Virus record (IMG/VR): IMGVR_UViG_3300033571_018267
Location: 1-60,722 of that record
Strand: one strand, 5' to 3'
Origin: a virus
DNA length: 60,722 nucleotides
In this document: in pieces, positions 1-7,022 of the stretch
Numbering within the stretch: position 1 is the first letter of the stretch
Layout: the number at the start of each line of letters is the position of its first letter
Translations under genes and position numbers: made by a program
Notes under the pieces: model-generated
What the model saw: the letters and a program-made list of their open reading frames with translations, nothing else
The model's database searches: none
Told to the model about the DNA's origin: nothing

Positions 1-46
1 CCGCCTTCTAAGCGGACGGTCGCTGGTTCGAGTCCAGCCGTACCCA
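1..46 (+). tRNA. tRNA-Arg(UCU), 3' part
   Basis: The window opens inside a tRNA gene. The anticodon arm is CCGC-CTTCTAA-GCGG, giving anticodon UCU. It is followed by a short variable loop, a perfect T-arm (GCTGG/CCAGC at 22-38), the 3' acceptor strand CGTACCC and discriminator A46. The 5' half lies outside the window. An integrase starts 127 bases downstream, so this is probably the attB/attL tRNA. Confidence 0.85.
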
Positions 47-55
47 TTCCCTGAA

Positions 56-80
56 AGTCTTGAGAAATCGAGACTTTTTT
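56..80 (+). terminator. Rho-independent terminator after tRNA-Arg
   Basis: An 8-bp stem (AGTCTTGA / TCGAGACT, one G-U pair) with a GAAA tetraloop is followed by six T residues. It closes the tRNA transcription unit just before the integrase. Confidence 0.85.
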
Positions 81-172
81 ATTTATCCGTAGCACTTACA
101 CGCGCTTGGAATATTGCTTTATATGGCTTTATATTGCATCCTGAGTAAATAATTTAGTTCAGGAATAGTTCA

Positions 173-1246
173 ATGAAATGGACCCTAGATGCGGTAAACG
201 AACGGCTAAAGGCTGGGATGATTGGAGTGAAAGTTTGCCAACGAGGCGATCGCCTTTCACTCCGTGCCACATTTCCACCAAAACCCGACTCACAAAAAAC
301 GGGACCACATCAACAATATTTGGCATTGGGAATTTATGCCAATGCCGCAGGACTGCAACGGGCTGAAGCTGAAGCCAAAATTGTCGGGGGACTATTGGCA
401 ACAAACTCATTTGATTGGGGACGATACCTAGAACCCGAACCGACAAACGTGGGGACGTGCGGGTATTGGATTGATAAATTCAAGATTGAATATTTTGCGG
501 CCAACGGGAACAGCATCACCACCCAGCAAACCTGGAAGAATCATTATCAATCTTGCTTTGGCAGATTACCCCAAGATGAACCGCTTACCCGTGAAATTTT
601 AATCGCAACTGCTATTCAGACAGAAGCCAACACATGGACCAGACAGCGGACTTGCCAAAAATTTGAACAATTAGCCAAATTAGCCGATGTGGCGTGTGAC
701 CTGAAAAAATATCATGGCAACTACGGCAGCAACAGCCAAGTCATTAAACAACTGCCGACAGAAGAGGAAATTATCGCCAATAGAGAGAAAATCACAAACC
801 CGTCTTGGGTGTGGGTATTTGGAGCGATCGCTTGCTACGGATTGCGCCCTCATGAGGCTTTATTTTGTGAAATTGAACAAACTGAACCGCACCGATGCAA
901 AATTCTAGGCGGCAAAACCGGAACACGCCTTGCTTATCCGTTGCCTGTGGAATGGGTGAAGGACTGGCAACTGTGGCAGATGGATAAACCGACTATCAAA
1001 ACTGACAATAGGACTTTAAAAGATATTGGCAGCGTTGTCTACAAGTCAATGAAGCGATACGGCGTGACTTTTGCGCCTTACGATTTACGCCATGCCTGGG
1101 CTGTTCGGGCTGCTTTAAAATACAAAATCCCTACGTCTGTGGCGGCTAAATGGATGGGACATAGCGTGACCGTACACCTAAAAGAATATCAGCGTCATAT
1201 CACTGACGCCGATCATTTGGAAATATTTGAGAAATTTACTAAATAG
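173..1246 (+). CDS. int: Phage integrase (tyrosine recombinase)
   Basis: This 357-residue protein has an N-terminal DNA-binding half and a C-terminal tyrosine recombinase catalytic domain. Visible catalytic elements are R225 in GLRPHE, the box II segment DLRHAW (R306/H307), H330 in WMGHS and the probable nucleophile Y339 in EYQRH. It would catalyse site-specific integration, presumably into the adjacent tRNA-Arg(UCU), although no core att duplication can be confirmed because the other end is outside the window. The length is normal for cyanobacterial prophage integrases. A truncated paralogue of its first ~134 residues is at 29539. HIP1 sites inside the gene indicate adaptation to cyanobacterial hosts. 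Confidence 0.93.
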   Translation: MKWTLDAVNERLKAGMIGVKVCQRGDRLSLRATFPPKPDSQKTGPHQQYLALGIYANAAGLQRAEAEAKIVGGLLATNSFDWGRYLEPEPTNVGTCGYWIDKFKIEYFAANGNSITTQQTWKNHYQSCFGRLPQDEPLTREILIATAIQTEANTWTRQRTCQKFEQLAKLADVACDLKKYHGNYGSNSQVIKQLPTEEEIIANREKITNPSWVWVFGAIACYGLRPHEALFCEIEQTEPHRCKILGGKTGTRLAYPLPVEWVKDWQLWQMDKPTIKTDNRTLKDIGSVVYKSMKRYGVTFAPYDLRHAWAVRAALKYKIPTSVAAKWMGHSVTVHLKEYQRHITDADHLEIFEKFTK

Positions 1247-1519
1247 TTTATATACCCCTAATCTAAAGGATAGCTTTTCATGCGACTTCTTTCTCTTCCT
1301 TTAATGATATTATTTCCCCCGCCAAATACTCTCTTTTAGCTGAATCCATTCTTACGCGGAAGCTATCATTATCCTCTTTGTTGCGTCCCATATATCTTAT
1401 TTTTGGTGTACAGTTTTATAATAACAAGATAGACGAAAGAGAATACTAACCATTTAAAAACTTTTAGCAAATCACAAATAGATAATTGTATAATTAAAGA
1501 CGATGCAAAGAAAAACAAC
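1247..1519. other. Intergenic, AT-rich, no gene seen
   Basis: No convincing gene is present. A TATAAT hexamer at 1489-1494 lies 26 bases before the next start and is a plausible -10 for that gene. The matching -35 is weak. Confidence 0.4.
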
Positions 1520-2143
1520 ATGATTGTGGATATTGAAAATCTACTGGCTAAATGCTCTGTATTCCGCGCGAATATTGAAAAAGACCAAATATTCGTAGTC
1601 TGCGATACGGATGAAACATTTATAGAAATAGCTAAAAGACAGAAAGAGTTTATCCAAGCCTTGACGGTTGATAGTGAATCTTGGGATGAAATCATCCTAA
1701 GATCAGAATTGGGGGGGAAGCTAACCACATTCTACCCTCCCAAATTCAGACCTCTTATTGCAGCTAAACCTATGGTGCATTCTAGCATACTGGTAATCCC
1801 TGAAGCGGAGATTATCAGTGAAATCATGAAATATCCTAATCCGTCGTCTCTCGTCGAATTTTCTAGTGATAGGGGGTGGTTCACTAATACTCACGTAGAA
1901 AAAAGCTCTGGTGCTAAATTCAGCGAATGGATCGGCGCAAACCAGGGAAGTTACTGGATACCCGAAGAATTGCAGCGATTCAAGCAATTACTTCTTAAAG
2001 ACAAGGAGTTACTGGGATTCAAATATCAGGCTTTTCTTTATACAGGGCAAAAAGCCGATTTTGAAGTTGATGCTCGACTTGTAACTTTCAATGGCAGTTT
2101 ATGCCGTTGGGTTCGGGTTGTTGACTGTCAAGTGATTTCCTGA
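1520..2143 (+). CDS. Hypothetical protein with PAS-like C-terminus
   Basis: This is a 207-residue soluble protein without signal peptide or membrane segment. The last ~40 residues (FLYTGQKADFEVDARLVTF, then CRWVRV) resemble the terminal strands of a PAS domain, and the N-terminus (KCSVFRANIEKDQIFVV) could be the start of one, so this may be a sensory or ligand-binding PAS protein. It sits between the integrase and the leftward repressor and converges with the latter, their 3' ends overlapping by 56 bases. That position is typical of lysogeny-module or lysogenic-conversion cargo. The precise family is not recognised. Confidence 0.6.
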   Translation: MIVDIENLLAKCSVFRANIEKDQIFVVCDTDETFIEIAKRQKEFIQALTVDSESWDEIILRSELGGKLTTFYPPKFRPLIAAKPMVHSSILVIPEAEIISEIMKYPNPSSLVEFSSDRGWFTNTHVEKSSGAKFSEWIGANQGSYWIPEELQRFKQLLLKDKELLGFKYQAFLYTGQKADFEVDARLVTFNGSLCRWVRVVDCQVIS

Positions 2144-2705
2144 TTTCGCAATAACTAATTAATTCCTCCCGGCTGCTAAACCCACCCTTAGTAGTCGGGT
2201 TTTTTAATGTTGCTGCAATCAACGTTAGTAGCACCTCCGTATCATCTACAGACGCAGGTAAAACGCCGTGCATCAGTGCCGTGTATTGGCTTTCAGTGAT
2301 TCCCGACTTTCTACAGAACTTCTCAATGGAAAGTCCAGAATCTCGAATTAAATCTATCAGGCAATTTACATCAATCATCTGCTGTACCTCTAGGCGTTCA
2401 GAGTATTTACCAGCTAATAGAGAAATTAATCGTTGTTGCTGAATCGGGTCTAATCCCAATGCCATGCCCAGTAAATCTTCAGCGGTGCGTGGTTTTGCCC
2501 CACCCAAGCCTAAGTATTGATCTAATTCATGTCCTGGGCGACATCCCATAGCTAGACATAAATCAATATATCTCTCTAGCCCTGGAGAGACTTTTTCTGA
2601 TTGCCATTCACTCAACGTCCCTTGACTGACCCCAGATTTTTTGGCGGCTTGATTCATGCTAGATGCACGACTACAAACCGATTTAATTAATTCACCCAAT
2701 CGCAT
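2088..2705 (-). CDS. XRE-family repressor (CI-like)
   Basis: This is a 205-residue DNA-binding regulator. The N-terminal helix-turn-helix is visible around residues 17-45 (MNQAAKKSGVSQGTLSEWQ), and the rest is helical with a second HTH-like stretch (LSIEKFCRKSGITESQYTAL). It lacks an obvious LexA/CI Ser-Lys peptidase half, so it is not a clear self-cleaving repressor. It is transcribed leftwards, divergent from the early operon, and the 106-bp gap holds three 20-bp-spaced repeats suitable as operators. That position is the classic one for the lysogeny repressor. The role is inferred from position plus HTH. Confidence 0.8.
   Translation of the reverse strand: MRLGELIKSVCSRASSMNQAAKKSGVSQGTLSEWQSEKVSPGLERYIDLCLAMGCRPGHELDQYLGLGGAKPRTAEDLLGMALGLDPIQQQRLISLLAGKYSERLEVQQMIDVNCLIDLIRDSGLSIEKFCRKSGITESQYTALMHGVLPASVDDTEVLLTLIAATLKNPTTKGGFSSREELISYCEIRKSLDSQQPEPNGINCH
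2168..2205 (+). terminator. Terminator of the PAS-like gene
   Basis: A 12-bp stem (CCCGGCTGCTAA with TTAGTAGTCGGG, two G-U pairs) is followed by TTTTTT, 24 bases after the stop at 2143. It lies inside the 3' coding part of the convergent repressor gene, so those codons also encode a terminator on the other strand. Confidence 0.75.
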
Positions 2706-2752
2706 ATTTTTAAATTTAAAAAACTACTTCCCATTTTCCCACCACTAAGCTA

Positions 2753-2804
2753 CGATAAAGTTATCAAAACTCCAATAAAGGCATAGAAAACGCGATAAAG
2801 ACAT
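2753..2804. promoter_or_regulatory. Triple 20-bp-period operator candidate
   Basis: Three direct repeats of CRATAAAG start at 2753 (CGATAAAG), 2773 (CAATAAAG) and 2793 (CGATAAAG). They are exactly 20 bp apart, so on one DNA face, in the gap between the leftward repressor and the first rightward gene. They are probably repressor or Cro-type binding sites. Confidence 0.6.
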
Positions 2805-2811
2805 ATAAACT

Positions 2812-3222
2812 ATGCAAAATAACAGTAGCACGGTGGAAGGGGGAAAGCCTCTACCACTAGACAGAGGGGAAATTGTCACAATCCCAAGATTGGAACTTGA
2901 CGCGCTGATCAATCGCGCTGCTTCTAGTGCGGCGGAAAAGGCTGTATCAGAAGCAGTCAAGCAGTTTGAGTCCCTATTTTTAAAAACCGTAGGGGAAAAA
3001 ACAGGGAAGGGCGAAAAGTGGCTTAATACTGCGGCGGCGGCTGTGCTACTAGGCAAGCGTCCAGAGCAATTACGGGAAATGGTAAACGACGGGAGATTAA
3101 GGGTAGGAAAGGAAGTGAGGGACGACCGACCTAAAAACGCCATACGCCCTGTCTATGTGTTCCATATTCCAAATTGTGAGCAACGCCTTTTGACCCCTCC
3201 AGAAAAACGGGGGAATAAATGA
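2812..3222 (+). CDS. Excisionase-like / MerR-type DNA-binding protein
   Basis: This 136-residue protein opens the rightward early operon. The segment from about residue 65 (KWLNTAAAAVLLGKRPEQLREMVNDGRLRVGKEV) reads as a winged-helix excisionase/helix_turn_helix_17 fold, in which a helix pair is followed by a strand with R-V-G. Residues 40-60 are likely coiled coil. First position after the divergent promoter suggests an Xis or early regulator. Its stop overlaps the next start by 4 bases, so translation is probably coupled. Confidence 0.6.
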   Translation: MQNNSSTVEGGKPLPLDRGEIVTIPRLELDALINRAASSAAEKAVSEAVKQFESLFLKTVGEKTGKGEKWLNTAAAAVLLGKRPEQLREMVNDGRLRVGKEVRDDRPKNAIRPVYVFHIPNCEQRLLTPPEKRGNK

Positions 3223-3443
3223 AACAATCTGTAAATCAGGAGTTGAATAAAAAGCAAAAGCAGCTTGGTTTTCGTAGTGGCGATGCCCTATTTGACAGCT
3301 ATTCCAGAAATGATGGAATAGAACCAAATACCGACTACAACACCTCATTGATCAGCGGGTTTTTGAGGTCTGTACCATCCTTTTCTGATGCTCAAAAACG
3401 GTTAATTTATGAACAGTTAATCAAATCAGGATTTACGCCATGA
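3219..3443 (+). CDS. Small hypothetical early protein
   Basis: This 74-residue hydrophilic protein is of no recognised family. Its start overlaps the previous stop (ATGA) and its stop overlaps the next start, placing it in a tightly coupled operon of small regulators. No Cys pairs, signal peptide or membrane segment are seen. Confidence 0.6.
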   Translation: MKQSVNQELNKKQKQLGFRSGDALFDSYSRNDGIEPNTDYNTSLISGFLRSVPSFSDAQKRLIYEQLIKSGFTP

Positions 3444-3631
3444 ATCCTGAGATTGAATGGGAACTTTTTGAGTTTGTCCAAACTGAAAAATCATGGAGTC
3501 AAATCTGTGCAAGGATTAAGCAGCCGTTACCCATAATCTCCATTGCACTTAAACAATTAGTGGACAACGAAAGGATAATCAAAATAGTCAAAGGCGACGA
3601 TATTTATTATGCCCAAAAACAGCATGATTAA
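3440..3631 (+). CDS. Small winged-helix-like protein
   Basis: This 63-residue protein has a helix-turn-helix pattern (WSQICARIKQPLPIISIALKQLVDNERI) followed by a short wing (KIVKGDDIYYAQK). This resembles MarR/DprA-type mini winged helices. It overlaps genes on both sides and is similar in plan to the next protein, which suggests an old tandem duplication. Confidence 0.6.
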   Translation: MNPEIEWELFEFVQTEKSWSQICARIKQPLPIISIALKQLVDNERIIKIVKGDDIYYAQKQHD

Positions 3632-3878
3632 CGACAGAATAATCGCTGAATTACGCAAGGGTGATATGTTTGCCCATGAGATTAAATCAGCCTTGAACGT
3701 CAAATACTCCGAACTTTGGGAAGCGATAAAGCAGCTAGAGTCAGAGGGGTTAATCCGCCGATATTTCCGCGAAACTCCACCAAGCGCGACACTGTGCTAC
3801 TGCTTATCGAGTAATCGAAAAGTGCCTTTATCGGTTCGATGGAATCAGGGGGGGATAAAAACATGGACACCCGCGTAA
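3624..3878 (+). CDS. Small winged-helix-like protein
   Basis: This protein of about 84 residues carries the pattern MFAHEIKSALNVKYSELWEAIKQLESEGLIRRYF, a typical winged helix that reads one DNA duplex. ATG 3624 is preferred over the in-frame start at 3609 because of homology in plan with the preceding protein; the upstream start would lengthen the overlap. It probably belongs to the same regulatory cluster. Confidence 0.55.
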   Translation: MINDRIIAELRKGDMFAHEIKSALNVKYSELWEAIKQLESEGLIRRYFRETPPSATLCYCLSSNRKVPLSVRWNQGGIKTWTPA

Positions 3879-4134
3879 CCATACCGCCATCGGATTTATT
3901 TGAACAAGCAAAACCGTATCTGCTTATCACAGTCCAAGGTATTGGGGGAAAGAAATTATTTTTGGGTTTCGCAAGCCATTAATAGAAATCCATGAACGCA
4001 CCAGAAACGACCATTACGTAAGCTGGGAAATCACCATAAACCTTAATCCTAGATTCGGCGTTAAAGCTCCCATGATTATAATTTCCGCATACGAAAAAGC
4101 AACAAACGCCGATACTTCGTTGATTTGGAAATAA
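3863..4134 (+). pseudogene. Small gene split by a -1 frameshift
   Basis: ATG 3863 opens a 39-codon frame ending at TAA 3980 (MDTRVTIPPSDLFEQAKPYL...GKKLFLGF). The -1 frame then continues from the T5 run at 3959-3963 with a sensible protein (RKPLIEIHERTRNDHYVSW ... NADTSLIWK) that stops at 4134. Together they would give about 90 residues. Either one T has been lost from the run or the gene uses a weak -1 slip. The family is not recognised. Confidence 0.5.
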
Positions 4135-4149
4135 CCTCATTTTGTCCAT

Positions 4150-4171
4150 AGCTATTGAGAAATCAATAGCT
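4150..4171. promoter_or_regulatory. Palindrome of the TTATTGA family
   Basis: A perfect 9-bp inverted repeat AGCTATTGA-GAAA-TCAATAGCT lies 20 bases before the next start. It resembles sites at 6981, 27716, 42706 and 59628. It could be an operator; a weak terminator is possible, but the following T-run is interrupted. Confidence 0.45.
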
Positions 4172-4191
4172 TTATTACTTCGTTAAACCCA

Positions 4192-4974
4192 ATGAAAATT
4201 TACACCTCATATTACGGCGGAGAACAAATAGGGACTTCCATCTGTATCTCTATCACCCAAAAACACGGGTGCAGTTTTCAGGATTTACCTTTATTCAAGC
4301 CATCGGACACACTATTTAAGTTTTGGAAAAACTCTAAAAAAGACGCTGAGGCAGAAAAACATTACACAGATGTGTTCATGGCGAATTTAGCGTCTGAATT
4401 TAACGATAAAGCGGTTGATATTTGGCTGCGTAAAGTGGCTAAATCAGGCAGTGATGTAACTTTGAACTGTCACGAAATCAAGGGGTTTTGTCACCGTCAT
4501 TTAGTAGGAAGAATTATCAAATCAAAACGCCCTGAATTATGGGGCGGTGAAATTAGCAAAATTCGACAACAACCCGATCAACTAACACTATTCCCGTCCA
4601 CCCAGGCAACACAAACCAATCTTCCAAATAAACAGACGGAACTGTCCAGACAAGAAAATCAAGCTGTCCAGATAGCGATCCAACGCCCAACACCCATTGC
4701 CTCAAGAAAACTGGAAATACACGAAATGGGATACACTAAGCCCCGTTACACTTGGGCGGATCAAGGTGCTTTGGCTAAATGGTGGAATCCTCACGGCGAG
4801 GAAATTTCGTTTATTAGTAATTTGGAGACTGGGGAAAACAAGTACAACATTCACAAAGCTGAAGACATCCCTGATGGTTGGGGCGCAATTTTGGCGTATG
4901 GCGGCATACCTATTCCTAAAAATGACTTAATTCTAGTTTTTGACCCTCACAAAGAAGCAAGGAAGGCAGGTTAA
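4192..4974 (+). CDS. DUF488-like protein with extra C-terminal domain
   Basis: This is a 260-residue protein. The first ~125 residues match the pattern of DUF488 proteins: YTSYYGG at the N-terminus, then DVTLNCHEIKGFCHRHLVGRI with conserved C and H residues, and ELWGGEI. A Gln/Thr-rich linker (130-175) leads to a C-terminal region (YTWADQGALAKWWNPHGEEI ... DLILVFDPHKEARKAG) not recognised. DUF488 proteins are of uncertain biochemical role. It is followed after 3 bases by the next gene, so it is in the same operon. Confidence 0.6.
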   Translation: MKIYTSYYGGEQIGTSICISITQKHGCSFQDLPLFKPSDTLFKFWKNSKKDAEAEKHYTDVFMANLASEFNDKAVDIWLRKVAKSGSDVTLNCHEIKGFCHRHLVGRIIKSKRPELWGGEISKIRQQPDQLTLFPSTQATQTNLPNKQTELSRQENQAVQIAIQRPTPIASRKLEIHEMGYTKPRYTWADQGALAKWWNPHGEEISFISNLETGENKYNIHKAEDIPDGWGAILAYGGIPIPKNDLILVFDPHKEARKAG

Positions 4975-4977
4975 GTC

Positions 4978-6054
4978 ATGTCAAGCGCACAGCAAGCCTT
5001 GGAATTTATTAAACGGAATAATGGTGTTGTTAAGTTGCGGGAATTAAGGCATTTTCCGCAACAATTACTTGAAAGCTTGGAGCGCAATCAATCCATTGAA
5101 ATAGTAAAAATTGATGGTGATTGGCAAGCACGCATTAATTCAGTGTTTGACCAAAAAACGAATGAATCACCTATCACAATTAACGCCAACAAACATCAAG
5201 AGTCAATCCGTAAAGATTGCGCCCAAAAGCCAAGAACTCAGCGGAGACAAATCAAAGCCACTCCCCAAGTTGTTCCAGATCCGAAACCATTGCGACAAAG
5301 AAAGCCCATACAGAAAAAACCGATAACTTGCGCAAAACCCAAAAAAATAAAGATAAAACCAAAGCGCGGATACGTATATTCTAAGGAGAAAATACTAAAC
5401 TTTCTCGCAACGTCAGAAAAAGCACTGACCGCGAGAGAGATAGTAGAAAGTGGATTGTGTGGGTACAAAACATCTGTCTACAAAACATTAAATCGGCTGA
5501 TAGAACTTGGTGATGTTGTCGCCTCTTCTGATAAAGCCAAAAACAGAGTATTCATTGATAAAGACCGAGTTCATTTATTGCAAGTTGAGCGAATTGTTAG
5601 ACGACGCGAATTTGTCCAGATGAACCGAAACAGGGTTTTAAACTACATAAAAAAAGAAGGTAGGATACTCGAAGTTGCTGACGTAGTAGCCGCAACAAAC
5701 ATCACGAAGAAAACAGCGATCAGGATAGTGATTTTTTGGGGAGAGGCAGGGGATCTCACTCTAATTAGAGACTCCGAAAGGGGGAATAGATTACATTTTG
5801 TACCATCAGAGAATGCTGAATTGGTAACGGAACTGATGCAATTAAACGAATTATCTACCGCCAATCAAGTTAGGAAAATCCTAGAATCTACCAATAGGGG
5901 CGTGTCTATTGGCGATGTGTTGGTAGCAATCGGCAAAGGACGGAGAAACGGCGGTTGCTACAAATACATTAAGAAATTATTCAAGCAATGGGGATGCAAG
6001 AACTACAGGCAAGGATGCGGACTTTATTATTATCTTGATCAGGAAACAAAATGA
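4978..6054 (+). CDS. Multi-winged-helix protein
   Basis: This is a basic 358-residue protein. Four segments look like winged helices: residues 1-45 (QQALEFIKRNNGVVKLRELRHF), about 140-185 (KILNFLATSEKALTAREIV), 218-265 (NYIKKEGRILEVADVVAAT) and a C-terminal one near 305-350. A Lys/Pro/Arg-rich linker occupies 75-125. The arrangement suggests a DNA-binding protein with several recognition units, such as an early regulator or replication accessory factor. No catalytic motif is seen. Its stop overlaps the next start as ATGA. Confidence 0.6.
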   Translation: MSSAQQALEFIKRNNGVVKLRELRHFPQQLLESLERNQSIEIVKIDGDWQARINSVFDQKTNESPITINANKHQESIRKDCAQKPRTQRRQIKATPQVVPDPKPLRQRKPIQKKPITCAKPKKIKIKPKRGYVYSKEKILNFLATSEKALTAREIVESGLCGYKTSVYKTLNRLIELGDVVASSDKAKNRVFIDKDRVHLLQVERIVRRREFVQMNRNRVLNYIKKEGRILEVADVVAATNITKKTAIRIVIFWGEAGDLTLIRDSERGNRLHFVPSENAELVTELMQLNELSTANQVRKILESTNRGVSIGDVLVAIGKGRRNGGCYKYIKKLFKQWGCKNYRQGCGLYYYLDQETK

Positions 6055-6218
6055 AGCCCATCAAAATAGGAACAAGATTCAAGGATTGTGACGGCGTGAA
6101 GTGGAAAGTTTATACAAAAGTGGGTGATCGTCAATGGAGTTGCTTGCCGGTGAGTGACAACTCGCGCCCTTTTACTATATTCACGGAAACCCAGATTCAG
6201 GAGTATTTGAGCAAATGA
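6051..6218 (+). CDS. Small hypothetical protein (55 aa)
   Basis: The frame begins MKPIKIGTRFKDCDGVKWKV and ends EYLSK. It starts in the ATGA overlap with the preceding stop, and its own stop overlaps the next ATG. This coupling plus a protein-like composition (alternating strands, SH3-like KPIKIGTRFKDCDGVKW) makes it a likely gene. No family is recognised. Confidence 0.55.
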   Translation: MKPIKIGTRFKDCDGVKWKVYTKVGDRQWSCLPVSDNSRPFTIFTETQIQEYLSK

Positions 6219-6562
6219 CAAAAATTAAATTAATGACTGATTATGGCTGTTACCCATTATGGTGGGCAGATGGCGACAAAGTTGGTAACATTGACCCAGC
6301 CAAACTGCCCCTCAGCCAAGAGACCGCCGCACGGCTACAAAAATGGGCGGACAGCTTTGATGACGGATTAGACTGGGACGATCCGGGTAATTCCCCAAGT
6401 CCAACCCCAGAGGAATTAGCAGCTTTTGAGAGGGAAGGTATTAGCCTATGGGAGCAACTGCAACAAGAACTCGCGCCTAATTACGAAGTTGTTTATTTTA
6501 GTCAGATATTGGGCAGGATCATGACTGGCGTAAATGAATTAGAAGAGGTGGATTATGGCTGA
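6215..6562 (+). CDS. Hypothetical acidic protein
   Basis: This 115-residue acidic protein starts MTKIKLMTDYGCYPLWW and contains the helical LSQETAARLQKWADSFDDGLDWDDP. The pattern occurs in many uncharacterised bacterial and phage proteins whose role is unknown. It is the last gene of this early cluster, 50 bases before a terminator. Confidence 0.6.
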   Translation: MTKIKLMTDYGCYPLWWADGDKVGNIDPAKLPLSQETAARLQKWADSFDDGLDWDDPGNSPSPTPEELAAFEREGISLWEQLQQELAPNYEVVYFSQILGRIMTGVNELEEVDYG

Positions 6563-6611
6563 AATGGAAGGTAAGGACTTGTTTTAGCCGAAGAACAGAA
6601 TAAAGGCACAG

Positions 6612-6633
6612 ACGGGTTTACAGCCCGTTTTTT
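6612..6633 (+). terminator. Terminator of the first early cluster
   Basis: The stem ACGGG/CCCGT with a 7-base loop is followed by TTTTTT. It ends the 2812-6562 gene cluster. Confidence 0.7.
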
Positions 6634-6639
6634 ATTTCT

Positions 6640-6703
6640 TATTGGTAAATCAATACCAGATATATAGATAGCTGTTGACAGAAAGGCGGTAAGATGTTAT
6701 CGT
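6640..6703 (+). promoter_or_regulatory. Promoter of the small XRE gene, with operator-like site
   Basis: TTGACA at 6675-6680, a 17-base spacer and TATCGT at 6698-6703 make a good -35/-10 pair 23 bases before the start at 6726. Just upstream, TATTG-GTAAAT-CAATA (6640-6655) is a half-degenerate member of the TTATTGA palindrome family. Confidence 0.55.
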
Positions 6704-6725
6704 ATTTATATTGAGTTGGGAATAA

Positions 6726-6932
6726 ATGAAAGTGAAGTGCAAGCTACGAGAGTTCATGGAAGAAAAAGAGCTAACTCAAATGGAAGTGGCGGGTAAAACA
6801 GGGTTGAGTCCTACCATAATTGGGCGGCTGTACCATAATCGGTTTAGCCGGCTCGACAATCAGACGGCCGCCAAGATATGCGAGTTTTTTGGGCTTTCGC
6901 TGGGTGAAATGTTCTACTTGGCTAACGATTAA
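6726..6932 (+). CDS. Small XRE regulator (Cro-like)
   Basis: This 68-residue protein consists almost entirely of an XRE helix-turn-helix: LREFMEEKELTQMEVAGKTGLSPTIIGRLYHN and KICEFFGLSLGEMFYL. The size and single-domain form match Cro-type or plasmid copy-control regulators. It has its own promoter and stands directly before the replication genes, so it probably controls them through the palindrome at 6981. Confidence 0.82.
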   Translation: MKVKCKLREFMEEKELTQMEVAGKTGLSPTIIGRLYHNRFSRLDNQTAAKICEFFGLSLGEMFYLAND

Positions 6933-6980
6933 CAGATTCGGCAAATCATCGGCGTGCTGCGGTGCTTCCGTGCGCCTATA

Positions 6981-7000
6981 GTTATTGAAAGATCAATAAC
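6981..7000. promoter_or_regulatory. Perfect palindrome before the replication gene
   Basis: GTTATTGA-AAGA-TCAATAAC is an 8-bp perfect inverted repeat centred 32 bases upstream of ATG 7023. It is the best copy of the dispersed TTATTGA-N4-TCAATAA family. Confidence 0.6.
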
Positions 7001-7022
7001 CCAATAAATCTTTTAATAGGCT

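Noticed and set aside
1369-1728. Leftward 119-codon frame after the integrase
   Set aside because: It overlaps the start of the better PAS-like gene and its translation is Ser/Phe-rich without motif.
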